NCBI GenBank assembly: GCA_045596745.1
Contig: JAZODA010000072.1
Span: 1 to 43,615, forward strand
DNA: 43,615 nucleotides
DNA from: RGIG3009 sp045596745
GTDB taxonomy: Bacteria; Bacillota; Clostridia; Oscillospirales; Acutalibacteraceae
Direction: 5' to 3'
The notes under the pieces are model-generated. The model was not told the origin of the DNA and searched no databases. It saw only the letters and a program-made list of their open reading frames with translations. How positions within the stretch are numbered: the first letter of the stretch is position 1; each line of letters starts with the position of its first letter. The translations under genes were made by a program, and so were the position numbers. This document shows, piece after piece, positions 32,393-39,982 of the stretch.

Positions 32393-33163
32393 TTGGACAA
32401 ACTGATCAAAGTGCTGTTGGCAGACAACAGCGATACGTTCGGAATTCCCTGCGCAAACCGCATGCGGGTTCACGGGCTGGAAGTGGAAACCGTTGAAAAA
32501 GACGGAAAACAGGTCGTGGAGACGATCGCGCAGAAAAAACCGGACGTGGTGATCATGGATTTCTTTTTGCCACGACTGGATGCTATCGGTGTTATCACCA
32601 ACTGCAAGGCGCTGAAGTTGACACATATGCCGCAGTTTATGGTGATGTCCGGCTTTGACAGCAGCAATCTGGAGCGGGAAGCTATTCAGGCCGGGGCTTC
32701 GTATTATTTCTTAAAACCGTTTGACGCCGATGAAATGGCCACGCGCATTTTGGCTCTGAGCGCCACCGAGAACAAAATCGAGCCGTTCCGCAAACCGGCG
32801 TCCGCCACATCTTCGCTGGAAATGCGCGTTACCGAAATTATTCACCAAATCGGTGTTCCTGCGCATATCAAAGGCTATCAGTATCTGCGCGATTCGATTT
32901 TAATGGCTATCGAAGATGAAGAGATTATCAACGCCGTTACCAAGCGACTGTATCCCGCTGTTGCCAAAAAGCACGCAACGACATCCTCACGTGTTGAGCG
33001 CGCCATTCGTCATGCAATTGAAGTAGCATGGGACCGCGGCGATGTTGACGTTTTGAATTCGTATTTCGGGTACACGATCCATACAGGCCGAGGCAAGCCC
33101 ACCAACTCGGAGTTTATTGCTATGATTTCGGACAAGTTCCGCCTGCAGTTGAAAATTTCGTGA
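32393..33163 (+). CDS. spo0A: Spo0A, master response regulator of sporulation
   Basis: A 256-residue response regulator. The receiver domain (about 1-125) has the acidic pocket ADNSD (10-14), phosphoacceptor Asp 56 in VIMDFFLPRLD and Lys 108 in FLKPFD. After a short Ser/Thr/Pro linker comes the Spo0A C-terminal DNA-binding domain. It has SSRVERAIRHAIEVAWDRG (recognition region, about 208-226), YFGYT and KPTNSEFIAMISDK, which are almost invariant in spore formers. Phosphorylated Spo0A binds 0A boxes and starts sporulation. GGGAGG at 32377-32382 supports the TTG start at 32393; an in-frame ATG at 32369 lies before that site. It is monocistronic here, followed by a terminator. Its usual neighbour spoIVB is far upstream. 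Confidence 0.95.
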   Translation: MDKLIKVLLADNSDTFGIPCANRMRVHGLEVETVEKDGKQVVETIAQKKPDVVIMDFFLPRLDAIGVITNCKALKLTHMPQFMVMSGFDSSNLEREAIQAGASYYFLKPFDADEMATRILALSATENKIEPFRKPASATSSLEMRVTEIIHQIGVPAHIKGYQYLRDSILMAIEDEEIINAVTKRLYPAVAKKHATTSSRVERAIRHAIEVAWDRGDVDVLNSYFGYTIHTGRGKPTNSEFIAMISDKFRLQLKIS

Positions 33164-33199
33164 TACAGTATCGGACGGATGTCAATCGTAACCTTGAAA

Positions 33200-33238
33200 A
33201 ATCAAGCCGCTATGCAGAGGTTGCATAGCGGCTTTTCC
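33200..33238. terminator. Terminator between spo0A and the convergent recombinase gene
   Basis: Perfect 13-bp stem AAGCCGCTATGCA (33204-33216) and TGCATAGCGGCTT (33222-33234), loop GAGGT, T's to the right and A's to the left. Confidence 0.9.
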
Positions 33239-33246
33239 ACAAACGG

Positions 33247-34242
33247 TTACGCTTTCGGTTTTCCGTTTTTCTCCATTGTCACATTGGAAAGCGGATTGCT
33301 TTCCGCGGCATTTTCCAGCTGTTCGTTGGACAGATGGGTATATATCTCGGTCGTGCCCAGGTTTTCGTGACCCAAAATGTTTTGCAGCACCCGCAAATCC
33401 ACGTGTCCTTTTTGATACATCAGCGTGGCGGCCGTGTGTCGCAGTTTATGCACCGTCATCGACTGAGCGCCATCCACCTGCTGCAAGTAGTTTTTAATGA
33501 CGTAATGTACGCCTTGCAGGCTGATACGGCTCTTTAAATGGCTCAAAAACAGCGCCTTCTTATCCTTGACACCGTCAACAGGGCGCACCTTCAAATACTG
33601 CTCAATCGCCTGTATGCACGCGGTATTCAGATAGAGCATCCGTTCCTTACTGCCTTTTCCGCGAACACGAATCGTACGCTCGGTCATAGAAATATCCTCA
33701 AGGTTGATACCAACCAGCTCCGCACGGCGCAAACCGCAGTTGAGGAACAAAACAATCATACAATAATCGCGTTCGGCAAAATCGCCCGATACCGTACCGA
33801 GCAGCTGCGTCGCCTGATCCAGCGTCAGATACTTCGGCAATGATTTCTTTTGCTTCGGAGTATCCAGATTGCGAATCGGATTGACTTCCAGCGCGTGTGT
33901 ATAATCGGTGAGATACTTAAAAAACATACGCAGCGAGCTGGTTTTCCGCGCTCTGGTTTTGTTATTATTTCCGCGTTCCATACGCAGATAGTTCATATAC
34001 TCGTAAACATCGTTCAATGTGACAGACGCCAAAAAGGGGATATCAATATCCCGAATATCGATTTCGTCCTCCGGCATGGTAGGGGGGACAAGACCGCGCA
34101 ACTGCTTCATAAACCGAAAAAACGTACGGATGTCAATAAAATACTCGTTTACCGTACCGACAGAGCGTCCGCGAATGGTTTCAGTGTATCCGAGATACTC
34201 CTTGAGTACCGGCGGGCATTGGAGAAAATATTCGGTTTTCAT
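33247..34242 (-). CDS. Tyrosine recombinase (XerC/XerD-like integrase)
   Basis: A 331-residue site-specific recombinase. The N-terminal SAM-like DNA-binding domain covers about residues 8-118. The catalytic domain carries Arg 172 (CGLRRAEL), Lys 196 (GKGSKER), His 265 and Arg 268 (VHKLRH), His 292 (LGHENLGT) and the nucleophile Tyr 301 (EIYTHL), so the full active site is intact. Length is slightly above XerC/XerD (about 300) because of an insertion near residues 50-75. Chromosome-dimer resolution or integration/excision of an element are both possible. GAGGTG lies nine bases before the ATG at 34242. An 18-bp palindrome sits just upstream, between start codon and promoter. Confidence 0.92.
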   Translation of the reverse strand: MKTEYFLQCPPVLKEYLGYTETIRGRSVGTVNEYFIDIRTFFRFMKQLRGLVPPTMPEDEIDIRDIDIPFLASVTLNDVYEYMNYLRMERGNNNKTRARKTSSLRMFFKYLTDYTHALEVNPIRNLDTPKQKKSLPKYLTLDQATQLLGTVSGDFAERDYCMIVLFLNCGLRRAELVGINLEDISMTERTIRVRGKGSKERMLYLNTACIQAIEQYLKVRPVDGVKDKKALFLSHLKSRISLQGVHYVIKNYLQQVDGAQSMTVHKLRHTAATLMYQKGHVDLRVLQNILGHENLGTTEIYTHLSNEQLENAAESNPLSNVTMEKNGKPKA

Positions 34243-34259
34243 CGTACCCCACCTCGTTT

Positions 34260-34277
34260 CGTGAAACTTGTTTCACG
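34260..34277. promoter_or_regulatory. Palindrome in the recombinase leader
   Basis: Perfect inverted repeat CGTGAAAC-TT-GTTTCACG, with a further partial copy (GTTTCG) on either side. It lies between the -10 of the recombinase promoter and its start codon, which suits an operator or a recombinase-binding site. Confidence 0.55.
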
Positions 34278-34305
34278 GTTGTTTCGCAACGGATTTTACA
34301 ACTAT

Positions 34306-34311
34306 AGTATA
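34306..34311 (-). promoter_or_regulatory. Extended -10 of the recombinase promoter
   Basis: On the minus strand TGCTATACT (TATACT at 34311-34306). No good -35 is visible in the T-rich sequence upstream. Confidence 0.5.
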
Positions 34312-34785
34312 GCACAGGCGATGAAAAAAGAAAATAGTTTTTTGTATAGAAGCGGTACATTGGAGCGAAACCACGCCAAAAACCGCATATCCGGCAGGAA
34401 AGACGCAAAACCGGAATCTGAGCAAATTCCATCCGGTACGCCAAAATGCTCCAAAACTGAAATCGGATAGAAATTTTTAAAACGATGCCGTCTCTGTGAA
34501 GAAAATTTCCATCCGATAGGAAAACTCGCACAACGACGCAAAAACCGTAAACAGAGACAATATAACGGTATATATAAAGGAAAACAATCGGAAATACGCA
34601 GAGAATCCGATAAACAAATACAGTATGATAAAAGATACAATTGAGAAAAATAAAACATACAGAAAACCGATGATCCATAGAGAAACCGCAGGAAAGGTGC
34701 CGATAGCAGCCAAAAAGGCCAAAAGCAGCTCAAACTACGGTTTTGGGCGGTTTTCCACGATTTTCCACCTTATGCCCCTCACCCA
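34312..34785. other. Noncoding region with degenerate repeats
   Basis: About 470 bases with no supported gene. The open frames present have no ribosome sites and unusual composition. Variants of ATCCGRYAGGAAA recur near 34390, 34428 and 34511, each near an A-rich tract with GACGCAAAA nearby, and a large hairpin sits at 34462-34517. TTTTCCAC occurs twice at about 34751-34767. The region may encode a structured RNA, be a decayed mobile-element end, or be the recombination locus of the adjacent recombinase. Confidence 0.4.
34462..34517. repeat. 16-bp inverted repeat (hairpin)
   Basis: ATCGGATAGAAATTTT (34462-34477) and AAAATTTCCATCCGAT (34502-34517) pair with one mismatch across a 24-nt loop. 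No T-run follows, so it is not a terminator. Confidence 0.6.
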
Positions 34786-34815
34786 AACTATACAAAATAT
34801 TCATTTTGTATAGTT
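34786..34815. repeat. Perfect 13-bp inverted repeat with a 4-nt centre
   Basis: AACTATACAAAAT, centre ATTC, ATTTTGTATAGTT. It overlaps a second small palindrome AGTTATAACT (34812-34821). No T-run directly follows. The near-continuous symmetry is more like a protein-binding or recombination site than a terminator. Confidence 0.65.
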
Positions 34816-34824
34816 ATAACTGTA

Positions 34825-34866
34825 GATAAGAGGTGAGAGCAATTACAGCTCTCACCCTATCTTTTT
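34825..34866. terminator. Hairpin with T-run near the exporter genes
   Basis: GGTGAGAGC (34832-34840) pairs with GCTCTCACC (34848-34856), extended by GATA/TATC, followed by CTTTTT on the plus strand. It lies just beyond the stop of the minus-strand exporter gene but the T-run faces the other way, so it may terminate a plus-strand transcript from the noncoding region. Confidence 0.6.
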
Positions 34867-34887
34867 ACAAAAAATCCAAATAAACCG

Positions 34888-35352
34888 TTACTTGTGACTG
34901 CGTTTTGCATGCAACAACTGATTGGTGTATTTGGTTACAGCGGACACGATGATAATCCCCACCGACAGCGCCGCAGCCAAACTGAGCGTATGCACAGCTT
35001 TTTCGATAAAGCCTTGCTGGTCGCCACGCAATGCGTATGCAATGGAATAATATAACGCACTACCGGGTATCAGCGGAATCAGCGATAAAATCTCAAACGT
35101 AATCGCCGGTGTTTTGAGCAGGCGTGCAAGTATCTCAGACAAAACTGCAATTACCAGTGAAACAATCAGATAACACACCACATCGTTTTGAATAACTTTG
35201 AGCAAGAGCAAGTATGCCATCCACGCGACCATTCCCCCGACAGCCGCAATCCAGAGCTTCTTCCCTCTTATATTGAACAACACGCCAAAACCGAGAGTTC
35301 CGCTGAAAGAAACCAAAATCTGGAGAAGTTCTTCTGCCGTAAACAACATCAC
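34888..35352 (-). CDS. Threonine/serine exporter, small subunit (ThrE_2 / DUF3815 type)
   Basis: A 154-residue membrane protein with about five hydrophobic spans, corresponding to the C-terminal half of the ThrE amino-acid exporter. The segments with LGFGVLFN, LIPLIPGSALYYS and the final basic tail fit this family. Its ATG overlaps the stop of the larger partner by four bases (ATGA at 35349-35352), so the two halves are made together. In this split arrangement both chains are thought to form one transporter that exports Thr/Ser or similar small solutes. Confidence 0.88.
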   Translation of the reverse strand: MMLFTAEELLQILVSFSGTLGFGVLFNIRGKKLWIAAVGGMVAWMAYLLLLKVIQNDVVCYLIVSLVIAVLSEILARLLKTPAITFEILSLIPLIPGSALYYSIAYALRGDQQGFIEKAVHTLSLAAALSVGIIIVSAVTKYTNQLLHAKRSHK

Positions 35353-36113
35353 AGCGCACCTCCTGCCAGCATCGGTAAAATAATTCCAAGTGCAATGGCC
35401 AAGGTCAGCAACACTGCTTCAATGGAACGCAAAATACCGGTCATAACGTCACCCGAGAACAAGTCGCGCAACGCATTGGTGATACCGATACCGGGAATCA
35501 GCGTCATAATATTACCAATAAGCACATAATCAGGCTGGCCAATCCAATTCAGTTTCAGTGCCGCAACGGCAATCACAGAAGAAACAAGCGCACAGACAAA
35601 ACGTATCATAATCGGGCTGATTTTCCCCTTTTCCAACAAAACCGAAACAGCACCCGACAAACATCCCACACCAAACGCAACCGCCGTTTCAGCTACGCTT
35701 CTGCCGCCAAAAAACACACAAAACGACGCCGCAATAACCGCGCTGAACACGATATTCATCCAAATCGGATAACGCGGCTCGAATTGCGCTTTGCGAATAT
35801 GCTCACGAATTTCTTCGAGCGACGGTGCACCGGCCGCTACCCATCGCGCCAAATCGTTGTAGCGGTGCAGCCCTTCCATATCCAGAGAAATGCGACCGAT
35901 ACGTCTGGTTTGTGTCAGAACGACACCCTGTGCATCCTCCACGGAGACGATGATATTGGAGGTAGTTGCGTAAACATCCACCCGTGCAGCGCCATACGCC
36001 GAAAACATACGAGAAACGCTTTCTTCGACACGGCTGATTTCACCGCCAACCTGCGTCATACGCTGGGCGATTTCCATAACAATATGAAGTAGATCCTGAT
36101 CCAGACACTGCAC
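35349..36113 (-). CDS. Threonine/serine exporter, large subunit (ThrE / DUF1212 type)
   Basis: A 254-residue protein. The N-terminal 110 residues are the cytoplasmic domain typical of DUF1212, with GGEISRVEESVSRMF near residue 25. The C-terminal half has about five membrane spans ending with NIMTLIPGIGITNALRDL and the GDVMTGILR segment. It pairs with the small subunit encoded next. AAGAGGTG followed by six bases supports GTG at 36113; the GTG at 36122 is within the ribosome site. A good promoter (36140-36168) precedes it. Confidence 0.88.
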   Translation of the reverse strand: MQCLDQDLLHIVMEIAQRMTQVGGEISRVEESVSRMFSAYGAARVDVYATTSNIIVSVEDAQGVVLTQTRRIGRISLDMEGLHRYNDLARWVAAGAPSLEEIREHIRKAQFEPRYPIWMNIVFSAVIAASFCVFFGGRSVAETAVAFGVGCLSGAVSVLLEKGKISPIMIRFVCALVSSVIAVAALKLNWIGQPDYVLIGNIMTLIPGIGITNALRDLFSGDVMTGILRSIEAVLLTLAIALGIILPMLAGGAL

Positions 36114-36139
36114 TTGTATCACCTCTTGCTTTCATGAGA

Positions 36140-36168
36140 ATTATAACGCGCCACTTACAGAATGTCCA
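36140..36168 (-). promoter_or_regulatory. Promoter for the ThrE-type exporter genes
   Basis: Minus strand TGGACA (36168-36163), 17-nt spacer, TATAAT (36145-36140). Confidence 0.8.
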
Positions 36169-36208
36169 GTATCTTTCGCTTTATTTTCGCATTTTCCGGT
36201 ACTCCCTC

Positions 36209-36237
36209 TTGATTTTTAAAATAAACGAGGCTATAAT
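36209..36237 (+). promoter_or_regulatory. Promoter for the M28 peptidase gene
   Basis: TTGATT (36209-36214), 17-nt spacer, TATAAT (36232-36237), 37 bases before the ATG. Confidence 0.8.
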
Positions 36238-36273
36238 TATTTCGACCGATAAATTAACTTGGGAGTGAACGCA

Positions 36274-37560
36274 ATGATTTGCGCTGAAAACTTAAAAAAA
36301 GACATTCAGTATCTGACTCAAACCATCGGTGTCCGCCTGGCCGGTTCGGCTGAGGAAAAGCGGGCCGCCGAATATTTGCGCGATCGTTTTTTGGAATATA
36401 CCCCCCACTGCACCATTGAAGAATTTCCGATTATGCAGCGTGTGGTAACGGAAGAAAAACTGGAAATGCTCATCGGCGGCGAGTGGCTCTCCTTCCCCGC
36501 CAATCTGCTCAATTCCGCCCCCAGCACCAACGGTAAACCCGTTGAAGCCGAGCTGGCATTTTTCAACGCGCATACCGATTATGACCGCCCCGATTTTTCT
36601 TATCTTACCGGCAAGGCGGTTATTCACTACGGTATTCACATCAAGCGCGAGGAGGATTATCGCCGCCTGATGGAAGCAAAACCTGCGTTTTTGCTTATGG
36701 TTGATACCCGCTACACCACCAGCGTTCCGCCTGCAGACGGTCTGTTTCCGACCTACGTTCAGAAATACGGTGCTGTGCCTACGGTGGACGTTGCTTTCTT
36801 TGACGCCTGGAAATGGTGTTCCGAAAAGGCAACCCGTGCCCGTCTGACCGTGTCGGGCGGCGTTGTAGAGAGCGTTTCTTACAACGTCATCGCCGAGCTG
36901 CCCGGTACCGACGCCGAGCCGTTTTGCCTGTATGGTGGCGGCCACATCGACTCCCAGGCTTATACGGTAGGCGCGGATGACAACGCCACCGGTTGCTCCG
37001 TAATGCTGGAAATGGCACGTGTCCTTTCGCAAAAACCGCATCGCCATACTGTCCGACTGATTGCTTTCGGCTCGGAGGAACAGTTGTCGGTCGGTAGCGC
37101 ACAGTATGCTCGTCGTCATCGTGAAGAGATTGCGAAACAGGGCAAGTTTATGTGCAACTTCGACTCCTGCGGCTCGTTTATCGGCTGGGATTTCTTCATT
37201 ATGAACGTCGACCCGAAGCTGCGCGAAGCGCTGACGGAGCATTACAACAAGCGCGACATCTACTTTGAAAGTATGACTCGTCCCGATCCGACCAACGACC
37301 TCTTCCCCTTTACCGTACTCGGTGTTCCCGGTGTAACGCTGATGCGCCGCAATTGCGAAAGCGGAAAATTCTACCACCATTCCACCGGAGACACGCTCGA
37401 CAAATTGTCTCCCGAAATTGTTGCCGCCAGAGCCTCTGCAACGGCCGAGTGGATGCTCGGATTGGTCGACAGCGATGACCTGCAGAATCTCCCCGGCACC
37501 GACCCTGCGTTCAACGACGAGGTGCAGGCACTTTGGAATTCCACCTTCGGTGGCTGGTAA
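36274..37560 (+). CDS. M28 family zinc aminopeptidase
   Basis: A 428-residue protein without a signal peptide, so probably cytoplasmic. A PA-like inserted domain covers about 75-190. Zinc-site residues of the M28 fold are visible: His and Asp in GGHIDSQ (about 224-226), Asp in GADDNATG (about 235), the Glu-Glu pair in FGSEEQLS (about 270), Asp in NFDSCGS (about 297) and His in FYHHSTGDT (about 371). It should release N-terminal residues from peptides using two zinc ions. GGGAG precedes the ATG at 36274; an in-frame codon at 36259 lies before it. Monocistronic. Confidence 0.9.
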   Translation: MICAENLKKDIQYLTQTIGVRLAGSAEEKRAAEYLRDRFLEYTPHCTIEEFPIMQRVVTEEKLEMLIGGEWLSFPANLLNSAPSTNGKPVEAELAFFNAHTDYDRPDFSYLTGKAVIHYGIHIKREEDYRRLMEAKPAFLLMVDTRYTTSVPPADGLFPTYVQKYGAVPTVDVAFFDAWKWCSEKATRARLTVSGGVVESVSYNVIAELPGTDAEPFCLYGGGHIDSQAYTVGADDNATGCSVMLEMARVLSQKPHRHTVRLIAFGSEEQLSVGSAQYARRHREEIAKQGKFMCNFDSCGSFIGWDFFIMNVDPKLREALTEHYNKRDIYFESMTRPDPTNDLFPFTVLGVPGVTLMRRNCESGKFYHHSTGDTLDKLSPEIVAARASATAEWMLGLVDSDDLQNLPGTDPAFNDEVQALWNSTFGGW

Positions 37561-37591
37561 AACCAATAAAGCCCTTGTCATTTTACAAAAT

Positions 37592-37631
37592 AAAACGTGC
37601 TGTGAACAACCGTTCACAGCACGTTTGTTTT
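37592..37631. terminator. Bidirectional terminator between the M28 peptidase and cysteine synthase genes
   Basis: Perfect 15-bp stem AAACGTGCTGTGAAC (37593-37607) and GTTCACAGCACGTTT (37612-37626), loop AACC, T-rich on the right and A-rich on the left. Confidence 0.92.
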
Positions 37632-38557
37632 TATTCGAAGAGCGGTGTTGAGAAATAGCGTTCCGCCGTATCGGGAAGCACCGTTACAACGGTTTTACCC
37701 TTGCCCAGCAGACGCGCCAGGCGCAAAGCGGCAGCGACATTAGTACCGCTGCTGATACCACACAGAATGCCTTCTTTGGCGGCAAGATCCTTGGAAGTTT
37801 GCAGCGCTTCTTCGTCTTTGACGATGCACACGCCGTCATAAATCTCCTGATTCAAAATCGCAGGAATGATACCATCACCAATGCCCATCTGAACATGGGT
37901 GCCAATTGAGCCGCCCGACAGAATCGCCGCGTTCTCCGGCTCAACAGCCCAAATGGTCATCGTGGGATTATGCTGCTTGAGCACCTCGCCGATACCGGTA
38001 ATGGTACCGCCGGTGCCGATACCGGAGCAGAAACCGTGAATCGGGCCATTAACCTGTTCGATAATCTCTTTTGCCGTACCGCTGCGCTGAATCGCCGGAT
38101 TGGCAGGATTTTCGAACTGCTGAGGCACAAATACGTTCGGGTTTTCCGCTTTCATTTTCAAAGCCAGCGCCAAGCATTCCTCGATGCAAAGTCCGATGTT
38201 ACCGGAATCGTGAACCAAAATAACCTCTGCACCGTACTGACGCACAAGCTTGCGACGCTCTTCGCTGACGGAGTCCGGCATAATAATCTTCACCGCATAG
38301 CCGCGCACCGCACCAACAAGCGCCAGACCAATGCCCTGGTTACCGCTGGTGGGTTCAACGATGATGGTGTCCTGATTGATGAGGCCACGCTGTTCCGCAT
38401 CCAGAATCATATTGTACGCCGTACGCGTTTTAATCGAACCGCCAACATTCAGGCCCTCGAACTTCACAAGAATCTCCGCATCGTTAGGACCGGTAAGGTG
38501 CTGCAGGCGAATCATCGGGGTATTCCCCATCGCCTCCAAAATCGTATTGCAAATCAT
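37631..38557 (-). CDS. Cysteine synthase family protein (PLP-dependent)
   Basis: A 308-residue fold-type II PLP enzyme. It opens with ILEAMGNTPMIRL. The PLP Lys is residue 43 in GGSIKTRTA, where classical CysK has GSIKDR. The substrate loop is EPTSGNQGIGLA (CysK: SGNTG). The glycine-rich phosphate loop is SGIGTGGTITGIGEVL near 178, and GISSGTNVAAAL lies near 266. These features match a cysteine-synthase-like subfamily common in Clostridia that replaces the O-acetyl or O-phospho group of a serine derivative with sulfide. The amino donor is uncertain. The ATG at 38557 lies 11 bases after AGGAGAGG; the frame continues upstream but through the promoter. Confidence 0.88.
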   Translation of the reverse strand: MICNTILEAMGNTPMIRLQHLTGPNDAEILVKFEGLNVGGSIKTRTAYNMILDAEQRGLINQDTIIVEPTSGNQGIGLALVGAVRGYAVKIIMPDSVSEERRKLVRQYGAEVILVHDSGNIGLCIEECLALALKMKAENPNVFVPQQFENPANPAIQRSGTAKEIIEQVNGPIHGFCSGIGTGGTITGIGEVLKQHNPTMTIWAVEPENAAILSGGSIGTHVQMGIGDGIIPAILNQEIYDGVCIVKDEEALQTSKDLAAKEGILCGISSGTNVAAALRLARLLGKGKTVVTVLPDTAERYFSTPLFE

Positions 38558-38612
38558 ATAAGTCGGTACCTCTCCTACATTGTCATCTTTTTCCAAAGGA
38601 GTATATGTTGGT

Positions 38613-38641
38613 ATCATACCACAATTGACGACAATTTGCAA
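38613..38641 (-). promoter_or_regulatory. Promoter for the cysteine synthase gene
   Basis: Minus strand TTGCAA (38641-38636), 17-nt spacer, TATGAT (38618-38613). Confidence 0.72.
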
Positions 38642-38660
38642 TGCCCACTCTTCTGCGAAA

Positions 38661-38698
38661 GAAAAAAATCTCCGACACCCGAGTGGTGTCGGAGATTC
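38661..38698 (-). terminator. Terminator of the glutamate mutase/methylaspartase operon
   Basis: Perfect 13-bp stem AATCTCCGACACC (38667-38679) and GGTGTCGGAGATT (38685-38697), with the T-run on the minus strand side. Confidence 0.92.
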
Positions 38699-38703
38699 GT
38701 TTG

Positions 38704-39960
38704 TTATTTGCGAGCTTTCTTCGCCTTGCTCATCGCCAGGATGCGGTTCATTTCGTTGTAAACGATCATATAACCCTCATCCACGCCCATACCGGGTTTT
38801 GCCAGAATCTGAACCGGCTTGGTTGCCATCGCGCAGTGGACACACACCTGTGCGCTGCGGTCGGTCTCGTTGCAGGTACCACCCTGATAAGCGCCGATAC
38901 CCTTTTCCTTGCAGTAGAGCACCGCTTCAATGGTGTTGTTGATACCGCCGAGGTCGGGGGTCTTAATCTGAACCATATGACCGGCTTTGTTGTCGGCGAA
39001 CAGCTTGATATCCTCCAGCGTGTTACACCACTCGTCTGCCACCAGTTCAACGTCGCAACCGCGAGCATCGAGTTCCTTGGTCAGACCAGCCAGCGCTTCG
39101 AGCTGCGTCTCACGGTCGCAATCGCAGTCCATCGGGCCTTCCACACGAAGCTTAAAAGGCTTGGCAATCTTGCCGAGTTCTTCGATGTAATCGGCCATTT
39201 CCTTATAGTTGGTGTTGCCGAACGCAGCACCGATCGTGCCGTAAACGTCCATATGCATCACCGGCATATAGTTCGGATCCGTGCGGTTCTGCAGAATACG
39301 ATCGCGCAACCACGCAACGTACTCGGCAAGCTTTTCACCTTTACGGCCAAGCTTGGTGTCGATGTTGTTAATCAGAGCGTGAGGCAGCACCTGAGCGCCC
39401 TTGATAATCATCTTATCCGCATTGTCATAGCGATCATCGCCCGACTGCGTGAAAATCGGAATCGGCTGTTCCGAAACGGTGCAACCATATTCGTCCGCAA
39501 CCACTTCGCACATCATACGACCGGTGGCCTTGGCAACGGCATCCAGAATCGCCTGAGAAACGCCGTAACGGATAGCGGTGTGCAGACGCTTGCCTTCCAC
39601 CTGGATGGCTTCCATCATCGCGCACAGACCGCGGAAATCGTCGGCTTCACGACCAACGAGTTCAGGTTTGATGTAAGTATCAATGACCGGGATGAAATCC
39701 TCGGCCAGGAACAGCGGATCGCGTCCGCCTGCACCGGAATACTGAACAGCAGCGCAATCGCCGTAGGCCACCTGACCGTCTTCCAGAACCAGCATCACCG
39801 AGATGGATTCACCGGCCTGACGAACAGAGCGGAAGCCCTCGGTAACCGGCTCGCCGACATAGAAAACGCCATCGTGACCCGCGCCCTGCTTAATAGCACC
39901 CTGGTCATCGAAGTAGAAGCCGGTACGACCGGCAGAGCAAACAACATCAACGATTTTCAT
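38704..39960 (-). CDS. mal: Methylaspartate ammonia-lyase
   Basis: A 418-residue enolase-superfamily enzyme that removes ammonia from L-threo-3-methylaspartate to give mesaconate, the second step of the methylaspartate route of glutamate fermentation. Segments recognised are the N-terminal capping domain with QYSGAGGRDPLF, HMDVYGTIG (about residue 193, active-site His), Glu/Asp metal ligands in VEGPMDCD (about 237) and VADEWCNT (about 274), and the catalytic Lys in VQIKTPDLGGINN (about 298). Length equals the clostridial enzyme (about 413). It is the last gene of the operon, 22 nt after glmE, and is followed by a strong terminator. Confidence 0.95.
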   Translation of the reverse strand: MKIVDVVCSAGRTGFYFDDQGAIKQGAGHDGVFYVGEPVTEGFRSVRQAGESISVMLVLEDGQVAYGDCAAVQYSGAGGRDPLFLAEDFIPVIDTYIKPELVGREADDFRGLCAMMEAIQVEGKRLHTAIRYGVSQAILDAVAKATGRMMCEVVADEYGCTVSEQPIPIFTQSGDDRYDNADKMIIKGAQVLPHALINNIDTKLGRKGEKLAEYVAWLRDRILQNRTDPNYMPVMHMDVYGTIGAAFGNTNYKEMADYIEELGKIAKPFKLRVEGPMDCDCDRETQLEALAGLTKELDARGCDVELVADEWCNTLEDIKLFADNKAGHMVQIKTPDLGGINNTIEAVLYCKEKGIGAYQGGTCNETDRSAQVCVHCAMATKPVQILAKPGMGVDEGYMIVYNEMNRILAMSKAKKARK

Positions 39961-39982
39961 AGCAATACTCTCCTTTATTCAC

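Noticed and set aside
34260..34277. parS-like site
   Set aside because: The half-sites GTGAAAC and GTTTCAC are present but in everted order with a TT centre, unlike the parS arrangement. No parA/parB gene is nearby.
34181..34733. Minus-strand frames of 143-165 codons upstream of the recombinase
   Set aside because: Composition is Phe/Cys/Tyr/Arg-rich from AT-rich noncoding DNA, there are no ribosome sites, and they run over the recombinase promoter.
36292..37617. 441-codon antisense frame across the M28 peptidase
   Set aside because: It is a shadow of a gene with all catalytic motifs. Its C-terminus runs toward the promoter of the real gene and no domain is recognisable.
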